A stretch of 64,000 nucleotides of DNA from Spirometra erinaceieuropaei (Eukaryota > Platyhelminthes > Cestoda > Diphyllobothriidea > Diphyllobothriidae), in assembly GCA_902702965.1 (NCBI GenBank), contig CACRXP010000008.1:1812977-1876976 (forward strand), in the 5' to 3' direction. Positions 8,020 through 17,518 of this stretch are shown here, one piece after another. The translations under genes and the position numbers were made by a program. Each line of letters opens with the position of its first letter. Within the stretch, counting starts at the first letter, position 1. Under the pieces are notes generated by a model. It did no database searches and was not told the origin of the DNA. It worked only from the letters and a program-made list of their open reading frames with translations.

Positions 8020-8460
8020 ATCTTTGTGCTTGCCGATGTCCCTCATGCAATCCTAGGATCGGACTTTATAGTCGAGTTCGATCACCTTTTTGACTGTCGA
8101 CGTTCCCATCTCCTTGACCCTACAACTGGTTTCTCTATTCATGGCATAACTCACTTCATTACCTACTGCAACCTATATTTTCTAAATACATACGGGGTTT
8201 GTCCCTTTCGGGCACTGCGCGATGAACATCCCAACATAATGAACCTCGGTAGAGCAATTGCGAATTTCATCATGACGTTGTGCACAACATCCGCCCATCA
8301 GGCCCTCCTGCGCATGCTCGGATTGGACGACTGGCACTGGTCCGTTTGCAGGCCGCAAAGTCTGAGATTGAGCACATGCTGCAACTGAAAGTCATTCAAT
8401 CGTCCAAGGGCCTCGGGCCTTACCCTTGTACATGGTGCACACAGCGACCAACAGCCAGGT
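8020..8460 (+). pseudogene. Ty3/Gypsy protease-RT linker fragment
   Basis: Translation of 8026-8160 gives ADVPHAILGSDFI..F..LFD.RRSHLLDP, matching the protease-to-RT stretch of the full Gypsy element at 17.1 kb (ADVHTAFLGADFI). After a frameshift, 8280-8460 gives HNIRPSGPPAHARIGRL and LQAAKSEIEHMLQLKVI, matching its pre-RT region. RT proper is missing. An old scrap, clearly more diverged than the 15.6-20.2 kb element. Confidence 0.8.
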
Positions 8461-8469
8461 AGTTTTAAC

Positions 8470-9070
8470 CAGTTATCCCCCAGTATGCGTGATGTGTGTC
8501 CTCGTACGGAACATTCGTTGTCGCTAGTAGTCGGCTGCGCTGACAGAAAGGAATCGAGCGAAACGCCAACCACAAGTAGTGAATGCCCAGATGCCATTTG
8601 ACATATTCCAAGGCCAGCACTGGCCGTTTAATTCACGCGGTTCACGACTTTGTTCCGGAAAAAAAAGTGGCCGGTTGAATTTGAGTACTCTGTTCTCAGG
8701 AAATTACAAAACGGTGAAACGGGGTTAATGGATATAAAAAATCGCAAAACACTTCAGGGTCTCGTAGGGTGGTAGATTCTGCATATGAACTCCGACTGTT
8801 TTTTTACCCGTTGGTCGAAACCAAAATGATTAAACCAGCTGGACATCATCAAGTAACTTAACGACGTAAATATGCTCAAGCTGCACACAGGGATAATATG
8901 CTCTCAACCTCAGCGTCAGGTACAGTACGTGGGCTTACTGATGAAATGTCAACCAAAACTCCGAAATGCGTTTCGAAACGATCGATTAAATTGGGTCGTA
9001 TAACTTATCATCTTACATCATAATTCTGCAATAATTCAGTTCCCTCAAGGTACCGGCTTTCGAACGAACT
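8470..9070. other. no gene recognised
   Basis: About 600 bp with no open frame that I can assign and no internal repeat. I see nothing supportable here. Confidence 0.5.
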
Positions 9071-9073
9071 TCT

Positions 9074-9271
9074 TTCCGGCTGCATACCAAAACTATTCTC
9101 TGTTATAACTGAGTATTTATATAGCTTGCATTTTTCTCGTTGATTTTGGGTGCCCTTAAAAATTTAATTATATTCCGGCTGCATACCAAAACTATTCTCT
9201 GTTAGAACTGAGTATTTATATTGCTTGCATTTTTCTCTTTGATTTTGGGTGCCCTTAAATATATATTTATA
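9074..9271. repeat. 99-bp tandem duplication
   Basis: Two adjacent copies (9074-9172 and 9173-9271), each beginning TTCCGGCTGCATACCAAAAC, nearly identical apart from a few substitutions and a diverged end of the second copy. It lies just before repeat R2. Confidence 0.9.
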
Positions 9272-9279
9272 TTTTCTAT

Positions 9280-9760
9280 GTAAGACATGCATAAAAATAT
9301 TCCGTTTCTCGCTCATTTGGTAAACAATTACATGTTATTCAAAAGGTTTACTCAATGAACGGGTATTATTCGGTTTTAGAAAGTTTCTAATTGTGAGATT
9401 TTTTAATGCCGTTAAAGGGCCGTTCATAAAACGTCATGCCTCTGCATTTAACAATGTGGCTTGTAAAGTTAACAATATGGCTCAAATCCACTGCTAAATT
9501 TTATGAATATCATATAGTCTCCTCTTAATACCGTAGAGAAATGTATAAGTTTCCGTGCGCCGAAAATTTACGGCCTGCAGCTTTGAAACCATGAATACAA
9601 GTGTAACGACAGATCGGGTTCAAAATTATTGGGGAATCCGAAAGGTTTTTGAAAACCGAATTATATCCTTTTTTCGGACGATGAGTGTAAACCGGCGACA
9701 TAAGGTGCGACAAAGAGGGTTAATCAGAAGTGTGCACATGCTCATATTTTTGGGTCTTGT
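9280..9760 (+). repeat. dispersed inverted-repeat-ended element R2, copy 1
   Basis: Matches 51440-51895 in the opposite orientation, roughly 75%. A protein-level match survives between the copies: VRFFNAVKGPFIKR.., NNVACKV.NMAQIHC here against VRLLNTVKWPFINR.., TNVACKI.DMNQIYC at 51.7 kb, so both derive from a coding element. The ends (CATAAAAATATTC... and its complement in the 51-kb copy) look like inverted repeats of about 100 bp. I do not recognise the family. Confidence 0.6.
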
Positions 9761-10103
9761 GCCCCCAGTGGTGCTGTTAGACGCCTGCTGTTAGTAGCAA
9801 CATAATAACTAATGTGGTCACTACTGTCCTTTGCATAAAAGGCAGCTGCTTCTCCTGCCGTCACTCTTGTCCTTCTGAACCCCCTCCCCCCCACCCCCAT
9901 CGACACCACAATTTGCCATCCCACCTCCGGCTTGCAGTTGGTTACACTCATTATTTCCTTTGAATTGGACGCACATCCTTGCATAAAAGGCGGTTGCTGT
10001 CACTTTGTCTGACAGATAAACTAATAAAACTGATCACCATCGAAGTACCATATTATGTATTTAATGGGATCACCACACTTAAAATCAAACTGCTCTTAAA
10101 GGC

Positions 10104-10660
10104 AGGTTGTCTAGGCATGACCGGTAGACGTTATATAGCATTCTGTGTAGGTCCCTTAATTCAAGAAAACCAACCGTGCAAACTGATTTCTTTTATTAGC
10201 CAATAGGCACCTTACTGATCGCATATGCATTTTAACTGTCAGTTTAGAAGATATAAGACGCTTCAAAACTACGCCTCGTAGTTTCACCCCTGAAACATCT
10301 CGCGATCTGGCAAACAAATGCTGTACCGGAGATAAAATCTGATTAAACGCATACTCGTCGGTTGTACACTGAGGTATCAGTGAGGCCACATTTACTGCAG
10401 TATCTGAACTAAATGGGGTGATTTGCGGACGCCCAAACACCGCAGATTGGGACGTCGGCTTTGCTTTTTACATCGATCGGCGATAGCGATACATCAGACT
10501 AGTGCTAACGCTTCTGAAACGGTAAGTGTTGACGCAAACACACAAACAATACGACGTACGGCATATCCTCCGTTCAGTCTGAAGAACGCGTTTCGAGTAT
10601 TGGGGTCGCCTTTACCGCAGGCAAATCTCTGGGTCCGGTACGATGACAAAATGAAAAAAA
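10104..10660. repeat. dispersed repeat R1, copy 2
   Basis: Partner of 3049-3640. The minus-strand 94-codon frame is at 10156-10440, again open from MFGRPQITP to LANKRNQFA. Beyond 10660 the copies diverge. Confidence 0.7.
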
Positions 10661-11320
10661 TGGAGTTAGGAGAGGACGCAGGTAGCTCAATGGCGATTTA
10701 GTATGACACACCCATAGTTTTCAAAATTGTTTTACTCATCAGCGAAGTTCAGATATTTAGCCACGTGATTGGGATGATTGAACTACGATGTTCAAACGGT
10801 TATATTTGAAGTCAAAAATCAAACTGCGTAATGTCAGTCTGTTTTGTTAAAACAACAATATTATTTACAAGAAGGATCGCATACATCCTTAAAATCGGCT
10901 CTCGATTACGCTTGTATTTTTGGCTAATTTCCAGTGGGCAAGCGTGTCCTCTTTAGTGGACATTGTTACTCTTTAAGCATAAAATACGGCATAATGTAAT
11001 GGTATACCCGACTGGTCATTAGCGAATGTGCGGCCGATTGCCTTTTCTTTGGTTTAGCTCCTCTTGAGCGAATTCGCACCCTCTGGTCAGGCTCGTCTAA
11101 AGAACTATTGTTCAACGCACGGCGAAGTCTCAGTATTTGCCACCTGCTCATACCCTAAAAGCAGCCTATGTACCCTTGCAAGACAGCAGCAAATGGCAAC
11201 CTATGGGGTTATTTTGGGAGTCTGCAAACATTCCGCATGCCCCTCATAATAGTAGGACTCTATTTGTGTGGCCACGTGTGGGACGTTGGACAAATATATC
11301 ATGACTTATTGGCCTTCTTC
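10660..11320. other. no gene recognised
   Basis: About 660 bp between repeat R1 and a PLE fragment. Short frames such as 11064-11249 show no recognisable domain. I see nothing supportable. Confidence 0.5.
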
Positions 11321-11326
11321 CAGCCT

Positions 11327-11743
11327 TCACCACTCATCTACCCTACGAAATATACCTGTCGGCCACCATGTCAGTGATGATTTTGCAACTTTTTTTCGGT
11401 TATCGGAGGTGTGTAATGTTCCGTCAGTCCTACGCTGGACGAGAACATCCTGAAGTGGAAGATTGCTGTCAACTTTTTTCTCGAGCGTGAATTTTATTCC
11501 CGGAACGGTTAAGTTGATGGTGTTGTTGAGCATTCCCAATTGATCCTTTTTAACGACAACTAATGTATCACCCACATGTCGCACCCAAAACGTAGGGTTA
11601 ACTAATGGAAGAGCTGCTGATTCCTGTTTCTGCATTGTCACCTCGGGAAGAAAGCCAGATAAAAGCGATCCAATTGGAGCTCCTTTTAGTTGTTGATAAT
11701 ATTGGTGACCGAAAGAAAACTTGGTCTTAAAACAAAGGTCCAT
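11327..11743 (-). pseudogene. PLE reverse transcriptase fragment with mutated active site
   Basis: Minus-strand frame of 138 residues covering the PLE RT palm: YYQQLKGAPIGSLLSGFL (family GxPMGSPISG), then RHVGDTLVVV where PLE RTs have R-Y-V-D-D-T-F-V, so two of the four YVDD residues are lost. It continues to LPLQDVLV (family LPFLDVLV) and stops. Similar to PLE-A. No flanking 3' end is visible. Confidence 0.8.
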
Positions 11744-11869
11744 GAGTTCAAGTAAGCAGGTGCGGGAACATCCGTGTCACAGAATTTTAGGAGTTCATCT
11801 ATGCGGTACCTTGCGAAATATAATGGCACGGATGTGAGGATGTACACAATAAAAGAACATCAATCGAAA

Positions 11870-12075
11870 TGATACCGACAAAGACAACGGAGACCGGAAT
11901 GGCCATCATTGGCTTAAAAGCCTTTCTTGTCGGTGTCGTCTCTTTTACTTATACCAGTAATCGCTGTGCGACTACCTGAGAGCGTTCTAGTATACTTCCA
12001 AGGAAAAAACGGAATGAGCATGCTCCGCAACCTGATCGGTAGGCAAATATCCACCACAATATATATATATATATA
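11870..12075 (+). repeat. SINE scrap with tail module and (TA)n
   Basis: Begins GATACCGACAAAGACAACGG and folds back on CTTGTCGGTGTC, retaining only the outer part of the SINE body (the CUGANGA box is gone). Then comes the tail module (ATCGCTGTGCGACTACC..., CCTGATCGGTAGGC) ending in (TA)n at 12059-12075. The TA tract abuts the 3' end of a minus-strand PLE-A copy. Confidence 0.7.
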
Positions 12076-12977
12076 AATTGAAAAACAGGCATCCCAAGAT
12101 ATATAATTAGAAAGGTGAAGTTTTTTGGGAAACAGCAAAATTTAATTGTGAATTTTTGAGACTGGTTCCCCAGCTCGTCTTCAGACAACAGCTGTGCAAA
12201 ACAATAAACCTTTAGCCTGAGTCTAGCAAAAGGAGTCCATGATTGGTTAAGGTTGTTATCTCGGGATTGGCTGACTCGGTTTGAATCTGTCCTTAACGAT
12301 TTTGCATGTGGCATCTAAATCGATATGCCGGTTGATGCAAGCCTCATCTGAGTGCATTGCTTCCAAGAATTCGCGGCCTTTCCTTGTTTGGCAGGCGCCA
12401 ACAATGCGAGTGTTTTCCCATGCGAATTTATGCCCAGTGTCTAGTGTGTGCACGGCCACCTGGGATAGATGGTCGCGTCTCTTCACCGCTAACTGATGCT
12501 CATGTATCCGGCTTGAGACAGATTTCCCAGTTTGGCCACAATAAACGGCATCACAACTAGAACACGGGATTTTGTAGACGACACTATTTTCTTTCAAGGT
12601 AGCCGACTCTGTCCTTAGGGCGCACAAGCTGTGTGCGTAAGTTAGTTGCCGGCTGGTGTGCTACGCGTATCTGGTACATTTTCAATTGTCTTTCGACAAG
12701 TTCAGATACATTTTTGACGTATGGGAGAGTTCGCCATGTGGTTGGTTTTGGTGCCTGAGTGGCCGTTGTATTGGAAATACCTTTTCCCTTGAGTTGCTGG
12801 TGCCTCATGCATTGACGTATAAAGTCATGCGGGTACCCATTTTGAGAGAACAATTTGTAGAGGTATTTCATTTCTGCTCGATAACTTGTTTTGTCAGAGC
12901 AGTGGGTTTTGGCTCGATTCAGAAGGCTGTAGACTGTGCTCCGTTTGTGAGAGACAGGGTGATTACTCTCAAAGTGA
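12076..12977 (-). pseudogene. PLE-A 3' part, minus strand (GIY-YIG end and 3' UTR)
   Basis: Two frames joined by one frameshift near 12600. 12584-12977 encodes HFESNHPVSHKRST...LPYVKNVSELVERQL..YQIRVAHQPATNLRTQL. 12256-12627 encodes VVYKIPCSSCDAVYCGQTGK, SRIHEHQLAVKRRDHLSQ, then REFLEAMHSDEACINRHID, the complete PLE GIY-YIG domain. The 3' UTR continues to 12076. The copy is cut at 12977 exactly where an inverted PLE-A 3' end begins. Confidence 0.85.
12145..12190 (-). ncRNA. hammerhead-like motif, PLE-A minus copy
   Basis: GUUGU, CUGAAGA, hairpin GAGCUGG/CCAGUCUC, then AAAAAUUC (first G of GAAA mutated to A), ACAAU. Helix I GUUGU/ACAAU pairs fully. Probably inactive because of the G12 change. 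Confidence 0.5.
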
Positions 12978-13395
12978 AGAGACGCGACCATCTATCCCAG
13001 GTGGCCATGCACACACTAGACACTGGGCATAAATTCGCATGCGAAAACACTCGCATTGTTGGCGCCTGCCAAACAAGGAAAGGCCGCGAATTCCTGGAAG
13101 CAATGCACTCAGATGAGGCTTGCATCAACCGGCATATCGATTTAGATGCCACATGCAAAATCGTTAAGGACAAATTTGAACCGAGTCAGCCAATCCCGAG
13201 ATAACAACCTTAACCAATCACGGACTCCTTTTGCTAGACTCAGTCTAAACGTTTATTGTTTTTGCACAGCTGTTGTCTGAAGACGAGCTGGGGAACCAGT
13301 CTCGAAAATTCACAATAAAATTTTGCTGTTTCCCAAAAAACCTCACCTTTCTAATTATATATCTTGGGATGCCTGTTTTTCAATTTATACGTATG
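12978..13395 (+). repeat. PLE-A pseudo-LTR (3' end copy) upstream of PLE-A
   Basis: A plus-strand copy of the PLE-A 3' end (VKRRDHLSQ... to the stop near 13204, then the 3' UTR) placed immediately before the N-terminal coding start of the PLE-A at 13396. The same sequence recurs at 15470-15598 plus 20253-20529. Penelope-family elements are known for such partial tandem copies (pseudo-LTRs). With the minus copy at 12076-12475 it also forms a long inverted repeat. Confidence 0.8.
13272..13316 (+). ncRNA. hammerhead ribozyme motif, PLE-A pseudo-LTR (intact core)
   Basis: GUUGU 13272-13276, CUGAAGA 13277-13283, one extra C, helix II GAG+CUGG / CCAG+CUC with loop GGAA and a bulged U, GAAA 13304-13307, the rest of AAUU, C at 13311 (triplet UUC), then ACAAU 13312-13316. 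Helix I pairs GUUGU with ACAAU (five pairs, one wobble). Helix III is the self-complementary AAUU, minimal as reported for PLE hammerheads. The best-preserved PLE copy here. Confidence 0.65.
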
Positions 13396-15598
13396 AACTT
13401 CGAGCGGAGTGTTCTGCTTTTTGCTCGGCGATGGGAAAGTTTGACGCGAGAACAATTATCCTTCCTGCACCGATGTCGAAGCAATAGGATTTTACCGAAA
13501 TCTGTGCGAGTGAAACCAGCATTAAAGTCGTCTCAGGGCTATCAGATTGCTACCCGGTATGGCCAACAAATGCTTGGAGCCTTTATAACTGATTCGCAAA
13601 TTCAAAGATCAAAAAGAACACTACATGCAATTTTGCTATGAACAACTGCCTATTCACTTGTTTGAGATCCTACAGGAAACCATCATACACGTCGCAGAAC
13701 TAGAGCGGCTAAAAAAGAGGAGCACCTTGGACAAAAAGTGGGCAATTATTTCTTATAAAGGTTGTACTAAGTCTACATGTCCAAAGAAGGTCGTAAACCT
13801 ATCCTCTAGGGCCCTAACGACAACAGAGGAAAGTGTGCTTTGCAAAGGAATGAAGTACAATCCATCTGACTCCAATTACTTGGACTTCCTTGCCAGCTTC
13901 GAACCAATCATATCATCAACCAGTCCTACCGAAGAAGAACAATTCACCATTTGCAGCAGCACCGTACAGACATTGAAGAACCGAAAAAATTTCTCAACGC
14001 TTTCTCACGATGAAACAAATGCCTTTAAAGCTCTCAAACAAGACGAAGGCATCATCGGCCTACCGACAAAGGAGGTGCCACCACTATTTCGAACAAAACA
14101 GACTACGCAGACAAAATGAGGTCACTCTTAAAAGACGATTCAACATAGAACCTCTAGCTGCTGACCCCACGAAATCGCAAAATTCACATAAAGAAAAAAC
14201 ACTGAAACGCCTTTTGGGTAGGATATTAATCACAGGAGTTCTTGCCAAGTCTTTACAACAGGATGAACTAACAATTGCCAAGATATATGGATTTCCCAAA
14301 ATGCATAAAGCTGATATTCCGCTGCGAACGATAGTCTCCCTAATCGGTGCACCCAACTATAAAGTCTCGAAATGGCTATTTCGCCAAATACATCCACTTA
14401 CGAAGGACTCCTAGAACTCCATTCAGGATTCAAAAGAGTTTCTAGACAAATTAAACGTTGACAACATTACATGTGAGGAGATTATTGTGTCATTCGATGT
14501 GGTCTCGCTCTTCACTTCGATTCATCTATATTTAACGAAGAGCTGCAGCGAATAACTCTTTTAAACATACACTTCTGAGGTGCCTCCAGAGGCTTTGCTT
14601 TAGCTCCTAGATCTCTGTCTGGAGACATATTACCCCTTCTCCAAACAATGTTACCGGCAGTTAAAAGTTGCTCCCATGGGTTCAACCATATCCGATTTCC
14701 TGGCGGAGGCATTACTGCAGAAATTAGAGAGCATAGCGCTTCCCACCGTCAACCCACAACTGTGGCTGCGATACGTAGATGACACTTTTGTCATCGTCAA
14801 GAAACATCAGTTGAATCTGTTCCATACCAATATTAACTCCATATTTCCAGGAATTAAATTTGGTTTCGAAACAGAGGTCGATGGACAACTCCCAATCCTG
14901 GATATCCTTGTACGTCGAAAAACCGATGAATCACCTTTGACATCAGTTTTTCGCAAAAATGCGTATTCAGAGGCCATCCTACACTTTGAGAGTAAACACC
15001 CTGTCTCTCGCAAACAGAGTACAGTCTGCAGCCTTCTGAATCGAGCCAAAACTCACTGCTCTGATGAAACAAGTTATCGAGCAGAAATGAAATACCTCTA
15101 CAAACTGTTCTCCCAAAATGGGTACCCGCATAAATGTATACGTCAATGCATGAGGCACCAGCAACCAAAGGGAAAAGGTATTTCCAAGGCTACGGCCGCT
15201 CAGGCACCAAAACCAACCACATGGCGAACTCTCCCATACGTAAAACATGTATCTGAAGTAGTCGAAAGACAATTGAAAAAGTATCAGATACACGTAGCAC
15301 ACCAACCGGCAAATACCTTACGCATGCAACTTGTACACCCTTAGGACAGGGTTAACCACCTCGAAAGAAAAGGTGTTGTCTAAAAAATCCCATGTTCTAG
15401 TTGTGATGCCGTTTATTGTGGCCAAACTGGGAAATCTGTCTCAACGCGTATACATGAGCATCAGTTAGCGGTGAAGAGACGCGATCATCCCTCCCAGGTG
15501 GCCATGCACACACTGGACACCGGGCACACATTTGCATGAGAACACACTCGCATTGTTGGCGCCTGCCCAACAAGGAAAGGCCGCGAATTCCTGCAGAC
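13396..15598 (+). pseudogene. PLE-A reverse transcriptase, interrupted by Gypsy insertion
   Basis: Nearly the whole PLE protein in several frames. N-terminal region LSFLHRCRSNRILPKSVR at about 13460-13515; KKVVNLSSRALTTTEESVL at about 13786; an ADKG-region frameshift near 14060; IYGFPKMHKADIPLRTIV at about 14283-14337; a stop after LTKDS at 14412; SFDVVSLFTSI at about 14490; a broken stretch; then APMGSTISDFLAEALLQ, YVDD at 14772-14783 and LPILDILV. GIY-YIG begins KIPCSSCDAVYCGQTGK at about 15387. At least three stops and two frameshifts: dead. The last codons continue at 20253 beyond the Gypsy element. Confidence 0.85.
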
Positions 15599-15802
15599 TG
15601 TAGTGACATTTAAGTCCGTTTTGTTTTAATCAGTTACAATACGTTTTGACACAACTTTGAATAAGACAAACAACACGCACGTGCACTTTTGCCTGCTGAC
15701 GACTTTGTTCTTATTTACTAGTTTGTAACTGTTGGGATACTGCTATTTTCGTTTCCCGGATAGCCTACTCGCTGTGCCCAACTAGTGGGTTTATCACTTA
15801 CA
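15599..15802 (+). repeat. Gypsy 5' LTR
   Basis: 204 bp, TGTAGTGACA...CACTTACA, matching 20045-20248 except for three substitutions (15644, 15667 and 15800 region). Confidence 0.95.
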
Positions 15803-15820
15803 CTGGTGACCCTGTATCGT
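15803..15820 (+). promoter_or_regulatory. primer-binding site, tRNA-Trp-like
   Basis: CTGGTGACCCTGTATCG directly follows the LTR. TGGTGACCC is complementary to a tRNA 3' end reading GGGTCACCA, as in metazoan tRNA-Trp, the primer reported for CsRn1-clade elements. Assignment to tRNA-Trp is inference from nine bases. Confidence 0.6.
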
Positions 15821-16034
15821 TCATAGCTCCTTCTTTTTCATTTCTGTGCATAACTATTTCCATTCGGATTAATCCTCACTCTATTTTTTATCGATCAGAT
15901 TATTCATTTAGCCCTTATTTGCTATTCACATTGTCTCACCCTTTTATCCAATACGAGCGCTACCCTTTAATCTTACTGTCAACGCGCCAGTCATCTACCC
16001 CATTTATCTGACCTCTGACCGACCTCGGCTAATT

Positions 16035-16838
16035 ATGTCCAACGATTCTACCAGCCAGCCGATAGCCGGCATTCACACCTTTGACCTGCCTTCCGTGTGG
16101 CTCGGTGACATCGCGTTGTGGCTGCGCACTGTAGAGTCCCGTTTCGCCCTCCGTCAGATCACACGAGAGGATACGAAATTTCACTATGTTGTGGCAGCAC
16201 TCCCAATGGACATCGCCACCGACCTCCGCGACATCATAGATTGTCCGCCCACAGAAGCCCCTTATACTGCCCTTAAGGAGGCTCTCATTTCCCGCATTTC
16301 CCTCTTAACGCTAAAACGTCTCCAACGTTTAATTTCTGAGGAGGACCTCGGTGACAGGAAGCCTACGCAGCTTCTTAGACGTTTGGAGCAGTTGGCAGAC
16401 GGACAATAGCTGGATGCCACCATGTTCAAACACCTTTTCCTCCAACGGTTGCCTCCTTCTGTGCAAGCCATCCTTGCGCCTAACATTCCTTCATCGACTG
16501 TTCAGATGCTCGCGGAGACTGCCGACCGTATACTCGAGTACTACCAGCGTCCTGTTACGGTTAACGTCGCTAGTCGAAGCACAATTGCCCCCACAATCGA
16601 GGATGTCGTCAAACGCCTGGATGCCCTCACACTCGAAGTTTCCCAGCTCCGGGCCACTCGTGTCCATAACCCTCGTAGCCCTGCGATTTCTCGCCGCCCG
16701 AGATCTCCCACTCCAAATCAACCTGCAGTTGATGGTTTCTGTTGGTATCATCACAATTATGATTCTAACGCCCATCGCTGCCACTCTCCGTGCAAGTATA
16801 AAACACCCGCGTCTGAAAACTCCCCTGCCGACCAGTAA
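16035..16838 (+). pseudogene. Gypsy gag (one in-frame stop)
   Basis: One frame from ATG 16035 to TAA 16838, broken by a single TAG at 16407-16409 after RLEQLADGQ. The capsid-like part has the CsRn1 pattern: KFHYVVAALP, DIIDCPP, PYTALKEALISR, RLISEEDLGDRKPTQLLRRL, FLQRLPPSVQAIL. The C-terminus carries CWYHHNYDSNAHRCHSPC, i.e. C-x2-H-x9-C-x3-C, a CHCC knuckle rather than the retroviral CCHC. Gag packages element RNA. Pol begins 11 nt downstream in another frame (+2), so pol expression probably needs frameshifting or reinitiation. Confidence 0.85.
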
Positions 16839-16849
16839 GGGCGACGAAC

Positions 16850-17518
16850 GTGGTCGGCACATCCTCTCCCAGTCGCTTACTCCACATCTATAACAAGACT
16901 TCCTGTCGTAATTTTCTCGTGGATACTGGTGCGGAGATCAGTCTAATCCCACCCACCTTGACTGACCGTAAGTCACCAAACTCTTCATTTTTCCTCCAAG
17001 CAGCTAACAATACTTCTATTAAAACCTTTGGTCAACGATCCCTAACACTAGATTTGGGTCTAAGACGTTCATTTCGTTGGCTATTTACAATCGCCGATGT
17101 TCATACTGCCTTTCTCGGCGCTGATTTTATATCTTTTTTCGGTCTCCTCGTTGACAGCAAGTCCCATAAATTATTTGATCCTAAGACTTCTTTACATTGT
17201 AATTGTTCCACTCGTACCATTTCATCACCTCATCCACGCATTTCAACAATCCCTTCGTCTACTCCCTATCATCGTTTACTTTCGGAATTTCCATCTATCA
17301 CACGACCCTCACAATTTAACCAACCTATCAAGCATTCTGTTGTACATTATATTTCAACTACTGGACCACCCGTGTTTAGCCGTCCCCGTCGTTTAGCCGC
17401 CGATAAGCTAGCCATAGCCAAGGCTGAATTCAGTCACATGATGAAGCTGGGCATAGTTAGGCCTTCCACTAGTCCATGGGCTGCACCTCTAGATATGGTG
17501 TGCAAAAAGTCTCGTTGA
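16850..17518 (+). pseudogene. Gypsy pol part 1: protease and start of RT
   Basis: 222 residues beginning MVGTSSPSRLL. Aspartic protease motif FLVDTGAEISLIPP at residues about 23-36, the second protease block ADVHTAFLGADFI at about 83-95, then the RT approach ISTTGPPVFSRPRRLAADKL. The frame ends at a TGA created by one extra T near 17514-17516; the RT continues in the next frame ([12 protein letters not shown]). Confidence 0.85.

Noticed and set aside
11890..11925. Another SINE hammerhead
   Set aside because: Only the GGCC palindrome and one helix I strand remain; the CUGANGA box is deleted.
12656..13204. 182-codon plus-strand gene
   Set aside because: Its first half is the antisense of a PLE and its second half the C-terminus of an oppositely oriented PLE copy; an artefact of the inverted junction.
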